The notes: a model not told the origin generated them from the sequence alone. 41,014 nucleotides of DNA from HGM04593 sp045647745 (GCA_045647745.1 JAZRMQ010000059.1:1-41014); one strand, 5' to 3'; positions 1-9,680 are shown, counted from the first letter of the stretch. Translations and numbers: made by a program.

Positions 1-141
1 AGCAAGAACTGAAGAAGTATATCCACTACTACAACAATGATAGAATCAAACTGAGACTAAAAGGAAAGAGTCCGGTGCAATACCGAACTCTTTACCAATA
101 AACTTTTTTATTAATCCGTCCAACTTTTTGGGGTCAGATCA
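1..141 (+). mobile_element. Right end of an IS3-family (IS150-like) insertion sequence
   Basis: The last 32 codons of an IS3-type transposase are followed by about 40 bases ending in GTTGGGGTCAGATCA-like sequence. Read from the other strand, the end starts TGATCTGACCCC and continues into AAAAAGTTGGACGG, which resembles the terminal inverted repeats of IS150-group elements (TG...GTTGGACG). I place the outer end at about base 141. Only the right end is in the window, so the left repeat and any target duplication cannot be seen. The boundary lies 23 bases from the murF-alr stop codon. Confidence 0.75.
3..101 (+). CDS. IS3-family transposase OrfB, C-terminal fragment cut by the window edge
   Basis: The open frame enters from the left edge and ends at TAA 99-101. 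The visible residues include YIHYYNNDRIKLRLKGKSPVQ and then YRTLYQ. This is the usual C-terminus of IS150-group DDE transposases, where a tyrosine-rich HYYN..R segment and a SPVQYR segment follow the last catalytic glutamate. The protein would cut and join DNA at the element ends. No catalytic residue is in view, so I cannot tell whether the gene is intact. Confidence 0.8.
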   Translation, partial: QELKKYIHYYNNDRIKLRLKGKSPVQYRTLYQ

Positions 142-164
142 CTTGGGCAATCCTCTTTGATTTT

Positions 165-2645
165 TTAATCGCTGTAATAAACTCTTTTTATTCTCTCCGA
201 TACAGACGTCAGCACCTCATACGGGATAGTTTCAAGCCACTCTGCAATGGTGGTAACGGGGAGATTAGGACCAAAAATCTCAACGGTATCACCCTCTTTG
301 CAATCAATGCTTGTGACGTCAATCATACAAACGTCCATACAGATGTTTCCGATGTAGGGCGCTCTCTTTCCGTTGACAATACAATATCCTTTGCCGTTTC
401 CCAGCTTGCGGTTGAGTCCGTCGGCATATCCTATTGGCAGTGCTGCAATGCGCGAGTCGCGCTCGAGCGTTCCCTTGCGGCTGTATCCCACAGTCTCATC
501 GGCAGGAACATTGTGCATCTGCAATATTATAGTCTTTAGCGTCGATATCGGATGTAAATTCTTGTTCTCCTCAATGGGCGATATTCCGTAAAGGCCAATG
601 CCCAAGCGCACCATATCCTCTCTGGCATCGGCAAAGCGCTCGGCTCCGGCGCTGTTGCATATATGCCTCAAAATCTTGTGTTCAAAGGCCTGTTGCAAGG
701 TCTCTGCCGCTCTGTCGAAACGAGCCTTTTGTAATTTTGAAAAATCATCGAACAGCGGGCTGTCGCTGCCTGCAAAATGTGAGAATATAGAACGTGGGGT
801 TAGAGCATTTTGATGCTTGAGTACATCGATAAGTGCAGGAATCTCTTCGGGGAGAAATCCTAGGCGATGCATTCCTGTGTCTACTTTAATGTGTACAGGG
901 TAGTCGGTTATACCTTCACGACGTGCAGCCTCAATAAGCGCTCCCAGCATACCGAACCCATAAACCTCGGGCTCCAGTTTGTTGTCGAACAGCGTGCCAA
1001 AAGAGCTTGGCTCGGGGTTCATAACAATTATTCCGGTTGTTATACCTTCCTTGCGCAGCTCAGCTCCCTCGTCGGCTACAGCCACAGCAAGATAATCCAC
1101 ATTGCACTCCTGCAACGTGCGGCCAACCTCTAACGCTCCGGCGCCATATGCCCCGGCCTTCACCATACAAACGGTTTTTGTGTCAGAGTCAAAGTTGTTG
1201 CGGTAGTAGTTCAAATTATCGCGTAGAGCATTAAGATTTACCTCCAGAATTGTCTGGTGCACCTTCTTCTCCAGCGCCTCGGTTACATCCTCAAAGTGAA
1301 ACGAACGTGAACCTTTTATGAGTATGCACTCATTTTGCAGTCTCTTTATCAATGGCGATGCAAGCAGTTTTTCAGTGTCGTCAAAAAAGTGACACTCCAT
1401 CCCTGTGTCGCAAAAATGCTTGGCTTGCGATAAAATATCGTTGCCAATGCCTATAAATTTTTCAATATTATGCTCTTTTAAACACTCGATGACTTTGCGG
1501 TAGAGTGATGAGGCTTTTTCACCTGTTTGCTTTATATCGGCAAGTATAATAGTGCGTTTCAGTCCGGGAGTTGTTTTACAACGACGCTCCATAAAGTCGA
1601 GTGCAATATCAAGCGAAGCTGTGTCCGAGTTGTAGCTGTCATTGATAATCATACAACCACGCTTGCCCTCTTTTACCTCAAGACGCATTGCTATCGGTTC
1701 AAGCTGCGCCATTCGCTCGGCAATTGTCTCGGGTGAAATCATAAGATAAAGGGCTGCCGCAAGGCAGTTGATAGAGTCCTCAACAGATGCATTGTCGACA
1801 AAAGGTATACGGTAGCTGCCCTCTATTGTCAAGTAACGATAGCTTATGATTGTTCCATCCTCCTCTGTTGTTATCGATTCGATATAAAGTGGTCGCTCAG
1901 GGTCAATCTTCGACCACGCAATTTCACGCGATGGCAAAGTGGAGTGTGCTATGCAATCAGAAAGAATGGGGTCGTCGGCATTGTATATGATGATTTCGCA
2001 ATTTTGCAACAATAATAATTTTTCGGCACACTTTTGTTGTATAGTGCTAAAATTCTCCTGATGAGCACCGCTTATATTGGTGATAATTCCAATGGTTGGC
2101 TTAATTATCTGTTGCAACCGGCTCATCTCCTTGCATTGTGAAATTCCGGCCTCAAAGATGCCCAGTGTGCTATCCTCGTTCAGCATCCACACCGACAGAG
2201 GAACACCCACTTGTGAATTGTAACTGCGTGGTGAGCGTGTTACATTGTAGTTGCCGGCGGTGAGCTGATAGAGCCACTCCTTTACAATAGTCTTGCCGTC
2301 GCTTCCGGTTATTCCCACAACAGGAATGTTGAACAGTGAACGGTGGTGCAGAGCTACAGCCTGCAGCGCGGCAAGGCTGTCACCGGTGACAATGAAATTG
2401 GCGTTGGTTAGCTCGCCAAAAGCATCAATGCTGTTAACGACAAAATTTCTAACGCCTTTATTGTATAACCCCTTGACGTAGTTATGCCCGTCGCCGTGCT
2501 TTGTTTTTATGGCAAAGAACATTGTCTCCTCGGGGAACGTGAGTGAGCGACTGTCGGTCAACAGTCGTGTTATCTTGCTCTCGGGGTGTGTTATCTTGCC
2601 CTCGGCTTTTAGTATGTTTTTTATCTGTTCAGCAGTGTATTGCAT
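165..2645 (-). CDS. murF-alr: Bifunctional MurF ligase / alanine racemase
   Basis: This 826-residue fusion covers two steps of peptidoglycan precursor synthesis in the cytoplasm. The N-terminal half is MurF, which adds D-Ala-D-Ala to UDP-MurNAc-tripeptide using ATP; its P-loop GITGSDGKT is at residues 111-119. The C-terminal half, from about residue 463, is a PLP-dependent alanine racemase. The PLP lysine is K496 in MVKAGAYG, and the second catalytic base is Y740 in GYADG. The same fusion is common in Bacteroidetes. The start overlaps the end of the GSCFA gene by 25 bases, so the two are probably co-transcribed and translationally coupled. The C-terminus looks complete although an IS element ends 23 bases beyond it. 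Confidence 0.95.
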   Translation of the reverse strand: MQYTAEQIKNILKAEGKITHPESKITRLLTDSRSLTFPEETMFFAIKTKHGDGHNYVKGLYNKGVRNFVVNSIDAFGELTNANFIVTGDSLAALQAVALHHRSLFNIPVVGITGSDGKTIVKEWLYQLTAGNYNVTRSPRSYNSQVGVPLSVWMLNEDSTLGIFEAGISQCKEMSRLQQIIKPTIGIITNISGAHQENFSTIQQKCAEKLLLLQNCEIIIYNADDPILSDCIAHSTLPSREIAWSKIDPERPLYIESITTEEDGTIISYRYLTIEGSYRIPFVDNASVEDSINCLAAALYLMISPETIAERMAQLEPIAMRLEVKEGKRGCMIINDSYNSDTASLDIALDFMERRCKTTPGLKRTIILADIKQTGEKASSLYRKVIECLKEHNIEKFIGIGNDILSQAKHFCDTGMECHFFDDTEKLLASPLIKRLQNECILIKGSRSFHFEDVTEALEKKVHQTILEVNLNALRDNLNYYRNNFDSDTKTVCMVKAGAYGAGALEVGRTLQECNVDYLAVAVADEGAELRKEGITTGIIVMNPEPSSFGTLFDNKLEPEVYGFGMLGALIEAARREGITDYPVHIKVDTGMHRLGFLPEEIPALIDVLKHQNALTPRSIFSHFAGSDSPLFDDFSKLQKARFDRAAETLQQAFEHKILRHICNSAGAERFADAREDMVRLGIGLYGISPIEENKNLHPISTLKTIILQMHNVPADETVGYSRKGTLERDSRIAALPIGYADGLNRKLGNGKGYCIVNGKRAPYIGNICMDVCMIDVTSIDCKEGDTVEIFGPNLPVTTIAEWLETIPYEVLTSVSERIKRVYYSD

Positions 2646-3619
2646 TGTCTTTTCTCGTTTTTAAAATCGATATATGGATGCTCTTTTTCTATTATCTCGA
2701 TTTTTTGCAGCAGTTGTGTGATAAACTCTCTGTATGTGTCCGACTCCGGGTCAAAAGGCCTGTGTGCCAGTCCGCGTGCAATTTCACGATTTTTTGTGTT
2801 GAGCGCTCTTGTTGCTTCACTGAAATAACATTTGTCAAAGCACTCCCAGATATATTCGATGGCCTTCGTAGATGGGTGCAACATATCATCGGCATAAAAT
2901 CTGTAGTCGCGCAATTCGTCCATCATAATCTCATACGAAGGAAAATATGTGACGTTGTCCGGGAAGGCTTGCGTTATTCTGTCAATGGCGAGCAATAGCG
3001 TGGCTTTGCTTTTTTGATTGTCGTGTGCTCCGTCGCGCAAATGACGTATCGGGCTCACGGTGAATATGAATTTTGCCTTAGAATTCATAGCGATAATACG
3101 CTGCATAATATGTGAAAAGCTAGAGACAATTTCTTCAATTTCCAGCAAAGAACGTGTAAAATAACACCCCGGCAGCTTGTGGCAATTACCCACTACTGCA
3201 TTGTCGCTGTTGCGTGTATATGCGTAGGCGGTGCCCAATGTGATGATAATCGTGTCGCACCCCTTTATTGTGTTGTGAGCATCTGACAGTCTCTCGTTAA
3301 TGCTCTCTATCAGAACCTCTTTGCTGTTGCGCGAAAAGTCGCTATGGTGCAGTATGCTATGCCACTTGCCGTTATGCTCAAATAGCTCGGGTGAGTTATT
3401 ATCGAAGAGCGCATTGTCGACAATTCTTGAAAGAACAGTAGTGATTGACAGTGGGTTATATTGCACGCCAAAAGGGTTTACATCGACGTTGAATTTTCTG
3501 TCGAGTAAAGCGGTGCCAATATTGTTGGCAAAGCAAGAGCCAATAAGCATCAGCTTGCTTTTATGCGATATTTCCAACGTGCCACAAGGCAATTCTACGG
3601 GGGTGGTGAAAAACATCAT
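2621..3619 (-). CDS. GSCFA-domain protein (SGNH hydrolase-like)
   Basis: This 332-residue protein carries the family signature GSCFA at residues 27-31. A DMLHPS segment near residue 250 would supply the Asp-His pair of an SGNH/GDSL-type hydrolase. The exact substrate of GSCFA proteins is not established. The gene lies directly upstream of murF-alr and overlaps it by 25 bases. That suggests a link to cell-wall metabolism, but this is inference from position. No signal peptide is visible, so a cytoplasmic location is likely. The start ATG at 3619 is followed at once by a second Met codon; either could be used. It is divergent from dxs. Confidence 0.85.
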   Translation of the reverse strand: MMFFTTPVELPCGTLEISHKSKLMLIGSCFANNIGTALLDRKFNVDVNPFGVQYNPLSITTVLSRIVDNALFDNNSPELFEHNGKWHSILHHSDFSRNSKEVLIESINERLSDAHNTIKGCDTIIITLGTAYAYTRNSDNAVVGNCHKLPGCYFTRSLLEIEEIVSSFSHIMQRIIAMNSKAKFIFTVSPIRHLRDGAHDNQKSKATLLLAIDRITQAFPDNVTYFPSYEIMMDELRDYRFYADDMLHPSTKAIEYIWECFDKCYFSEATRALNTKNREIARGLAHRPFDPESDTYREFITQLLQKIEIIEKEHPYIDFKNEKRQCNTLLNR

Positions 3620-3666
3620 TCGAGTAATTTGTATGCAAAAATAATCAACTTCATTAAGATTTATAG

Positions 3667-3735
3667 TATCTTTGCAACAAATTTGTTTTTTATATCATAT
3701 TTGCATCCGGAATGTGAATATACTTTGTATATTTG
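3667..3735 (+). promoter_or_regulatory. Candidate promoter region for dxs with two -7-like boxes
   Basis: The 202-base gap between the divergent GSCFA and dxs genes holds two plus-strand matches to the Bacteroidetes -7 box TAnnTTTG: TATCTTTG at 3667-3674 and TATATTTG at 3728-3735. Neither has a TTTG at the usual 19-21 base distance upstream. On the minus strand a TATTTTTG box (3636-3643) sits 17 bases before the GSCFA start. The boxes are real strings, but their use as promoters is inferred. Confidence 0.4.
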
Positions 3736-3783
3736 CAATAAATCATTCCAATGATGATTGTGTACTTGGTACAATTGTAACTT

Positions 3784-3800
3784 TAACAGCTCTGCTGTTA
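3784..3800. other. Small hairpin in the dxs leader
   Basis: TAACAGC-TCT-GCTGTTA forms a perfect 7-base-pair stem with a 3-base loop ending 21 bases before the dxs start codon. It would be in the 5' untranslated RNA if either candidate promoter is used. A role in translation control is possible but unsupported beyond its position. Confidence 0.35.
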
Positions 3801-3821
3801 TGGTAGAATTTTAAAAAATAA

Positions 3822-5717
3822 ATGGAAAAAGAGATAAAATATCCACTGCTTGAGACAATTAACACTCCTGCCGACTTGCGTAAACTGCCCGAAAACAAAT
3901 TGGAGCAGGTTTGCAAAGAACTCCGAGGGTTTATCATTGATTCACTCGCTAACAACCCCGGGCACTTTGCTTCGAGCCTTGGTTCGGTGGAACTTACAGT
4001 GGCTTTACACTATGTATTCTCAACCCCCGATGATAAACTTGTTTGGGATGTAGGTCATCAGGCATACGGTCATAAGATACTGACAGGCCGTCGCGACCGT
4101 TTTCACACTAATCGCAAACTTAATGGTATCAAGCCCTTCCCCTCGCCCGATGAGAGTGAGTATGATGCTTTTGTTGCCGGCCACGCGTCGAACTCAATTT
4201 CGGCAGCGCTGGGCCTTGCAGTGTCGGCAACAATGAAGGGTAGCAACGAGCACGTTGTGGCAATCATCGGCGATGGCTCAATGAGTGGTGGCTTGGCCTA
4301 CGAGGGACTTAACAACCTTGCCAGCACACATAGCAATCTGTTGATAATACTCAACGATAACAATATGTCTATCGACAAGAGTGTGGGCGGAATGAGTCAG
4401 GTGTTAATCTCTATGCACTCGTCAAAGGCCTATAACAAGATACGCTACTTTATAGCCAAGGTTCTTAAAAAGGTTGGAATTCTCAACGAGCAACGCGCCA
4501 ATGCACTAATACGTTTCAATAATGGTCTAAAGGCGATGCTCTTTAAGCAAAATAACTTCTTCGAAGGTATGAGTGCCCGCTATTTTGGCCCGATAAATGG
4601 ACACAATGTCCTAGAACTTGTGCGTATGCTCAAGAGCATAAAGGATATGAAGGGCCCGCGTATGCTTCACATTCACACCATCAAGGGTAAAGGTTGGGAG
4701 CCGGCCGAGAAAAATGCGACCGTATGGCATCAGCCCGGAATTTTTGATATAGAGACTGGTGAGCGTATTGTTTCCGATGGTGGTTCGCCTCGCTTTCAGG
4801 ATGTTTTTGGCGAAACATTAGTGGAACTTGCAAAGGAAAACGAGAAGATTGTGGGAATAACCCCCGCAATGCCCACCGGTTGCTCAATGAACAAGCTTAT
4901 GCAGGAATTTCCGGCTCGTTTCTTCGACGTGGGAATTGCCGAGGGACACGCAGTGACCTTCTCGGCAGGTCTTGCCAAGGGTGGATTGCTACCGTTCTGT
5001 AATATCTATTCTTCGTTTATGCAACGCGGTTATGATAATCTCATTCACGATGCGGCGTTGCAGCGCCTGAATTTGGTATTCTGCTTGGATAGAGCCGGCA
5101 TTGTGGGCGAAGATGGCCCCACACATCACGGAGCATTTGACCTTGCCTATTTGCGCCCTGTCCCCAATATAACAATCTCCTCGCCTTATGACGAGTGCGA
5201 GTTGCGTCGTCTTATGTACACCGCCGTGCAGCCCGGTAAAGGAACCTTTGTCATACGCTATCCGCGTGGAAAGGGCAGCTTGGTCGATTGGCGTTGTCCG
5301 TTGGAGCCAGTCCCTGTCGGCACAGGCCGCAAGCTTGTGTCGGGTAGTGATGTGGCCTTTTTGACAATTGGCCCAATAGGAAAGCAGGTGCAACAGGTGG
5401 TTCGCGCTGCTGCCGAGAAAGGTGTAAGCGTTGCTCACTATGATATGCGTTTTTTGAAGCCTATCGACAAGGATATTCTGCGCGAGGTCGGCGAGAACTT
5501 TAAATATATTGTAACGCTCGAGGATGGAACAATCAAGGGCGGCCTTGGAAGTGCTGTAACCGAGTTTATGGCACAGAACGGCTATACTCCACGAATAAAA
5601 GTCTTGGGAATTCCCGACTCCTTCATTGAACACGGAACCCCCGAGCAGTTGTATAAAATTTGCGGTATGGATGCAGACAGTGTCTTGAATGCTATTATGG
5701 AATTCAAAGAGCTGTAA
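3822..5717 (+). CDS. dxs: 1-deoxy-D-xylulose-5-phosphate synthase
   Basis: This 631-residue thiamine-diphosphate enzyme condenses pyruvate and glyceraldehyde 3-phosphate, the first step of the MEP isoprenoid pathway. The length is normal. The ThDP/Mg binding motif starts GDGSMSGG at residue 150 and ends at NDNN about 30 residues later. The N-terminal DVGHQAYGHK segment and the catalytic glutamate in DVGIAEGHA (near residue 371) are present. The C-terminal transketolase domain contains DRAGIVGEDGPTHHG. A later enzyme of the same pathway, ispG, is in this window at 16464. The gene is followed closely by trkA on the same strand. Confidence 0.97.
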   Translation: MEKEIKYPLLETINTPADLRKLPENKLEQVCKELRGFIIDSLANNPGHFASSLGSVELTVALHYVFSTPDDKLVWDVGHQAYGHKILTGRRDRFHTNRKLNGIKPFPSPDESEYDAFVAGHASNSISAALGLAVSATMKGSNEHVVAIIGDGSMSGGLAYEGLNNLASTHSNLLIILNDNNMSIDKSVGGMSQVLISMHSSKAYNKIRYFIAKVLKKVGILNEQRANALIRFNNGLKAMLFKQNNFFEGMSARYFGPINGHNVLELVRMLKSIKDMKGPRMLHIHTIKGKGWEPAEKNATVWHQPGIFDIETGERIVSDGGSPRFQDVFGETLVELAKENEKIVGITPAMPTGCSMNKLMQEFPARFFDVGIAEGHAVTFSAGLAKGGLLPFCNIYSSFMQRGYDNLIHDAALQRLNLVFCLDRAGIVGEDGPTHHGAFDLAYLRPVPNITISSPYDECELRRLMYTAVQPGKGTFVIRYPRGKGSLVDWRCPLEPVPVGTGRKLVSGSDVAFLTIGPIGKQVQQVVRAAAEKGVSVAHYDMRFLKPIDKDILREVGENFKYIVTLEDGTIKGGLGSAVTEFMAQNGYTPRIKVLGIPDSFIEHGTPEQLYKICGMDADSVLNAIMEFKEL

Positions 5718-5755
5718 AAAATTCTGTCGCTTGTTTACTTATAAAGTTTGATTTT

Positions 5756-7093
5756 ATGAGAATTGTCATTGCCGGTGCCGGTGCTGTTGGTACGCACCTT
5801 GCCAAAATGCTTTCAGCCGAGAATGAAAATGTTGTTCTGCTTGATGAAAGCGAGGAGCGGTTGAGTAAGATGGAGGCCTCGTTCGACCTTCAGACAATTG
5901 TCGGCGACCCAACAAAAATATCCTCTCTCGTTGATTCGGGTGTGAGTGGCGCAGAACTTTTTGTCGCTGTTACTCCGGATGAGAGCCGTAATATCACTTC
6001 TTGTATTCTGGCGCACTATCTTGGTGCAGCAAAAACCATTGCGCGAATAGATAATTACGAGTATCTGCTTCCCAAGCACAAGGAATATTTTACCTCCTTG
6101 GGCGTAGATTCGCTTATCTACCCCGAACAGCTTGCAGCTGAGGAGATTGCCACCAGTATAAAGTATAGCTGGATGCGCCAGCTTCTGGAATTTGGCAATG
6201 GTGCCCTTGTTATGGTAGGCGTTAAGGTGAGAGAAAATGCCTCTATAATAAACACTCCATTCAAGGAGTTATCCCACGATATTCCCTATCACATTGTGGC
6301 AATACAACGCGGTGACGAGACAATCATTCCACGTGGTAACGATTGCATCGTTCCAAATGATATTGTCTGCTTTATGACCACCCACGAGAATATTCCTTAT
6401 ATCCGCCAAATATGCGGTAAGGAGCAATACTCTGAGGTGAAAAGCATTATCATAATGGGTGGCAGTCGCATTGCTGTGCGCACAACCAAGCTGATAGCTG
6501 GGGATATTGATATAAAGATAATTGAGAGCGATATAAACCGTTGCCACAGGCTTTTGGAACTTGTCGATGATGAGGTGATGGTTATAAATGGTGATGCTCG
6601 CGACCCGGAGCTCCTGCGTAGTGAAGGCATTGCAAATACCGACGTGTTTATTGCTCTTAGCGATAACTCCGAGACAAATATTCTTGCTTGTCTTGCCGCA
6701 AAGCGTGCCGGAGTTTGCCGTGCAGTATCCGAAATAGAGAATATCGATTATATCTCTATGGCCGAGAAAATGGATATTGGCTCAGTTATCAACAAAAAGA
6801 AATTGGCAGCGAGTACAATCTTCCAGATGATGCTCAAAACAGATGTTTCGAGTGTCAAGTGCCTTACCTTTATTCAAGCTGTGGTAGCAGAGTTTCCCGT
6901 ACACGAGAATAGCTTGATAACACGCAAGTCCGTGAAAAATCTTGGATTGCCCGATGGTGCTAATATCGGAGGTCTCATACGCAACGGCGTTGGTATGCAC
7001 GTTACCGGTAACACTATGATAGAGCCGGGCGACCACGTTATTGTCTTTTGTTTGGAGCGTGTGCTCAAAAAGTTGGAAAAATATTTTAAGTAG
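5756..7093 (+). CDS. trkA: Trk potassium uptake regulatory subunit TrkA
   Basis: This 445-residue cytoplasmic protein binds NAD(H) and gates the membrane subunit TrkH. It has two RCK units. The first begins with the Rossmann motif GAGAVG at residues 7-12, and the second has the glycine-rich MGGSRIA turn. Each is followed by a TrkA-C-like segment; the last contains LPDGANIGGLIRNG. The open frame extends 32 codons upstream into the end of dxs, but MRIVIAGAG at 5756 is the natural N-terminus of the family, so I use that ATG. Only 3 bases separate its stop from the trkH start, as expected for a two-gene potassium operon. Confidence 0.95.
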   Translation: MRIVIAGAGAVGTHLAKMLSAENENVVLLDESEERLSKMEASFDLQTIVGDPTKISSLVDSGVSGAELFVAVTPDESRNITSCILAHYLGAAKTIARIDNYEYLLPKHKEYFTSLGVDSLIYPEQLAAEEIATSIKYSWMRQLLEFGNGALVMVGVKVRENASIINTPFKELSHDIPYHIVAIQRGDETIIPRGNDCIVPNDIVCFMTTHENIPYIRQICGKEQYSEVKSIIIMGGSRIAVRTTKLIAGDIDIKIIESDINRCHRLLELVDDEVMVINGDARDPELLRSEGIANTDVFIALSDNSETNILACLAAKRAGVCRAVSEIENIDYISMAEKMDIGSVINKKKLAASTIFQMMLKTDVSSVKCLTFIQAVVAEFPVHENSLITRKSVKNLGLPDGANIGGLIRNGVGMHVTGNTMIEPGDHVIVFCLERVLKKLEKYFK

Positions 7094-7096
7094 AAT

Positions 7097-8551
7097 ATGT
7101 TTCACCCTAAAGTAATATTCCGCATTATCGGAATTCTGCTTTTTATTGAGGCGGCATTCCTTTTGGGGAGCATCGGCGTTTCTTTGTTTTATGGCGAGGA
7201 CACCGTTAAACCGTTGCTATATTCATTCGGTATCATTGCGCTCACAGCAACTATTCTTGTTACTTTCTGCAAAGGTGGCGAAAGGAGTATCTCGCGCAAG
7301 GATGGTTACGTGGTGGTGACAATGTGTTGGGTGGTTTTTTCTCTCTTCGGTACGCTGCCTTATATACTCACCGATAGTATTCCAAGCTTTACCGATGCCT
7401 TTTTTGAAACAATGTCGGGCTTTACCACCACGGGCGCAACAATCCTGCAAGATATTGAATCGCTGCCAAAATCAATTCTCTTTTGGCGTATGATGACACA
7501 TTGGGTTGGCGGCTTGGGTATTGTGTTCTTCACAGTGGCAGTGTTTCCAATGTTTGGACTGAATGATATAAATCTTTTCTCGGCCGAGTCTGTTGGCCCG
7601 ATACGCTCAAAGCTTCACCCCCGAATCTCGGTGACAGCGCGTTGGATTCTTACCATATATATTGCTCTAACCATCGCTTGTACCCTCTCGCTTCATTTTG
7701 CTGGAATGGGGTGGTTCGATGCTGTTTGCCACTCAATGTCGACAATCGCCACCGGAGGTTTTTCTACCAAACAGGCAAGCATTGCAGCGTTTAACTCACC
7801 GGCAATAGAGTATGTGCTCACATTCTTTATGTTTGTCTCGGGTGTAAATCTTTCGTTGCTTTATTTGGCAATTTTCAAGGTTCGTCCAAAGGTTTTGTTG
7901 CGCGATACAGAGTTCAGAACTTATATTTTTGTTGTTGCAATTTTCTCTTTGGTGATTGGTGTAGGTCTTTTCTTTACCTCGGAGTTAGCGGCAGCCGATG
8001 CTTTTCGCGCCTCTCTCTTTCAGGTTGTGTCGTTGCAGACAACAACCGGCTTTGCAACGGTGAATTATGCAGTGTGGAAGCCACTCTTGTGGCTGCTCTT
8101 GTGTGCATTGATGTTTATCGGCGCTTGCTCCGGTTCAACCTCGGGCGCGATGAAATGTGCCCGTATATCAATTCTTTTCAAGGTGATGTGGAACGAATTT
8201 AAGCGCATTGTTCACCCCAACGCAGTTATTCCTGTGCGTATGACGGGTAGAATAATCCCCTCGGCTGTTCAGTCGGCAATACTTGCCTACACGGTGATAT
8301 ACATCTTTATGCTTGTGGCCGGATTATTTGTGAATATGGCTTTTGGAGTGGATTTTCTCGATGCCTTCAGCCTCTCGGTTGCATCGGTTGGTAATGTCGG
8401 TCCGGCTTTGGGAAATTATGGCCCGATGGACTCTTTTGCTTTGCTGCCTCCGCTTGTTAAGTGGTTCTGCGCATTCCAGATGCTTGTTGGCCGTCTTGAA
8501 TTCTTTGCTGTGCTGTTGCTGCTGACACCTGTTTTTTGGAGAAGAAGATAA
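7097..8551 (+). CDS. trkH: Trk potassium transporter membrane subunit TrkH
   Basis: This 484-residue integral membrane protein is the potassium channel-like subunit of the Trk system. Four selectivity-filter-like P-loops can be read in order: SGFTTTGAT, STIATGGFS, LQTTTGFAT and SVGNVGPAL. Hydrophobic helices lie between them, and the first 40 residues hold the usual leading helices. The start is 3 bases after the trkA stop. A strong hairpin follows at 8581. TrkA from the preceding gene is its obvious partner. Confidence 0.95.
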   Translation: MFHPKVIFRIIGILLFIEAAFLLGSIGVSLFYGEDTVKPLLYSFGIIALTATILVTFCKGGERSISRKDGYVVVTMCWVVFSLFGTLPYILTDSIPSFTDAFFETMSGFTTTGATILQDIESLPKSILFWRMMTHWVGGLGIVFFTVAVFPMFGLNDINLFSAESVGPIRSKLHPRISVTARWILTIYIALTIACTLSLHFAGMGWFDAVCHSMSTIATGGFSTKQASIAAFNSPAIEYVLTFFMFVSGVNLSLLYLAIFKVRPKVLLRDTEFRTYIFVVAIFSLVIGVGLFFTSELAAADAFRASLFQVVSLQTTTGFATVNYAVWKPLLWLLLCALMFIGACSGSTSGAMKCARISILFKVMWNEFKRIVHPNAVIPVRMTGRIIPSAVQSAILAYTVIYIFMLVAGLFVNMAFGVDFLDAFSLSVASVGNVGPALGNYGPMDSFALLPPLVKWFCAFQMLVGRLEFFAVLLLLTPVFWRRR

Positions 8552-8580
8552 GTTCTAATATTTATTCTAATTGAAATAAT

Positions 8581-8605
8581 CCGGCACGCGCAACGCGCGT
8601 GCCGG
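8581..8605. terminator. GC-rich hairpin between convergent trkH and the DUF4435 gene
   Basis: An 11-base-pair perfect stem CCGGCACGCGC / GCGCGTGCCGG encloses the loop AAC. It lies 30 bases past the trkH stop and 5 bases past the stop of the facing minus-strand gene. T-runs are weak on both sides, but the position and stability fit a bidirectional terminator. Confidence 0.75.
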
Positions 8606-8610
8606 ATGCA

Positions 8611-9612
8611 TTATCCTTGCTTTATTGTAGCCAGTAGCTTTTCAATATCTGCTTTTAGCCGCTTGTAGGGTGGCGCGTTTTTGTAGTCGGTGTTTTTGCT
8701 CAACATTGTTGCAACGTCGCATTGGCTGTGGCGGTACGATGCTAGTTCGTTGTTATACTGCTGCCGGTGATAGGCGTATCGTTGTATCTCCTCTTCGCGT
8801 TTGCAGCGTAAATGACGGCATACGGGTTGCAGAATACGCATTGTCACGCCATTCATAATGTGATGCCCTTGAATATAAAAATAGGTGTCATCGGGGCTTA
8901 TCCCTAGCCTTGCAAACTCTTCGTATAAATTCTTATACTCGTCGGCAAGTTCGGGGAACTGCTTTTCGAGCAACATTATGTTGTGCTTTACGCGATTGCT
9001 GAGCTGTTGCAGCGAATGTGCTGGGTTGCCGACTGTGAATGATGATAAACGTACAATCTCGCAAAAATGCAGCATACTCATTGTTTTTGTATCGTGTCGG
9101 CGATAGAGTAGTATGTTCCAAATAAATAAGGGGTAGCATATTTGCGAGTAGAGCTTGTAGAACTCTTTGAAATCAATGACATTGCTGTCGTTCTGAGTGC
9201 ACAGCACACACACTTGCTTCAGGCTGTCGGCGTAGCATCTATAGTTCTCTATTGAGTAGGCGTATGTGTGCAGGATATATTTATTATTCAGCATCTGCTG
9301 CGATGTGGAGGTCGCGCCCTGCAAAAGGTAGTCGTAGTCACTGTCTACACAAGCAATCATATTGCGCCCATAGGCTTTGCCAAGCATATTCATCATTGCC
9401 TGTTTTTTGCCCTTTGTCAGCTTTGTGCGTGCGGGCAACATTATCTCAAAATGTACGCTCTCGCTCTCGTATTCATTAAAGACAGAGCGCCAGAATGATA
9501 TATCATCATAGCTCTCCACGTATGCTATGATGCGTTGTGCAGCTCTCTTGGGGCGCAACGAATTGGCTGCCTCTATGAAGTTTGAATTGAGATATTCGGT
9601 AAGCCTTTTCAT
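8611..9612 (-). CDS. DUF4435 (TOPRIM-like) protein, possible AriB-type effector
   Basis: This 333-residue protein resembles the DUF4435 family, which has a TOPRIM-like nuclease fold. The expected acidic residues are present: E33 in YVESYDDISFW and D90, D92 and D94 in CVDSDYDYL. In the PARIS anti-phage system an AAA ATPase (AriA) holds a DUF4435 nuclease (AriB) and releases it on sensing an anti-restriction protein. Here an ATPase gene lies 68 bases upstream on the same strand, in the same order. The family call is from recognition of motifs, and the defence role is inference. A general DNA-metabolism role is an alternative, because the pair sits inside a housekeeping block and not in an obvious island. 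Confidence 0.7.
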   Translation of the reverse strand: MKRLTEYLNSNFIEAANSLRPKRAAQRIIAYVESYDDISFWRSVFNEYESESVHFEIMLPARTKLTKGKKQAMMNMLGKAYGRNMIACVDSDYDYLLQGATSTSQQMLNNKYILHTYAYSIENYRCYADSLKQVCVLCTQNDSNVIDFKEFYKLYSQICYPLFIWNILLYRRHDTKTMSMLHFCEIVRLSSFTVGNPAHSLQQLSNRVKHNIMLLEKQFPELADEYKNLYEEFARLGISPDDTYFYIQGHHIMNGVTMRILQPVCRHLRCKREEEIQRYAYHRQQYNNELASYRHSQCDVATMLSKNTDYKNAPPYKRLKADIEKLLATIKQG

Positions 9613-9680
9613 ATCTCATCAGTTTTTGTTGTCTCTTTTAAGAATCTTCGCGAAGCCACACGGCGCGCAAAGAGTTTGCC

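Noticed and set aside
4989..5633. 214-codon open frame antisense to dxs
   Set aside because: It is opposite conserved transketolase motifs of dxs and shows no family features.
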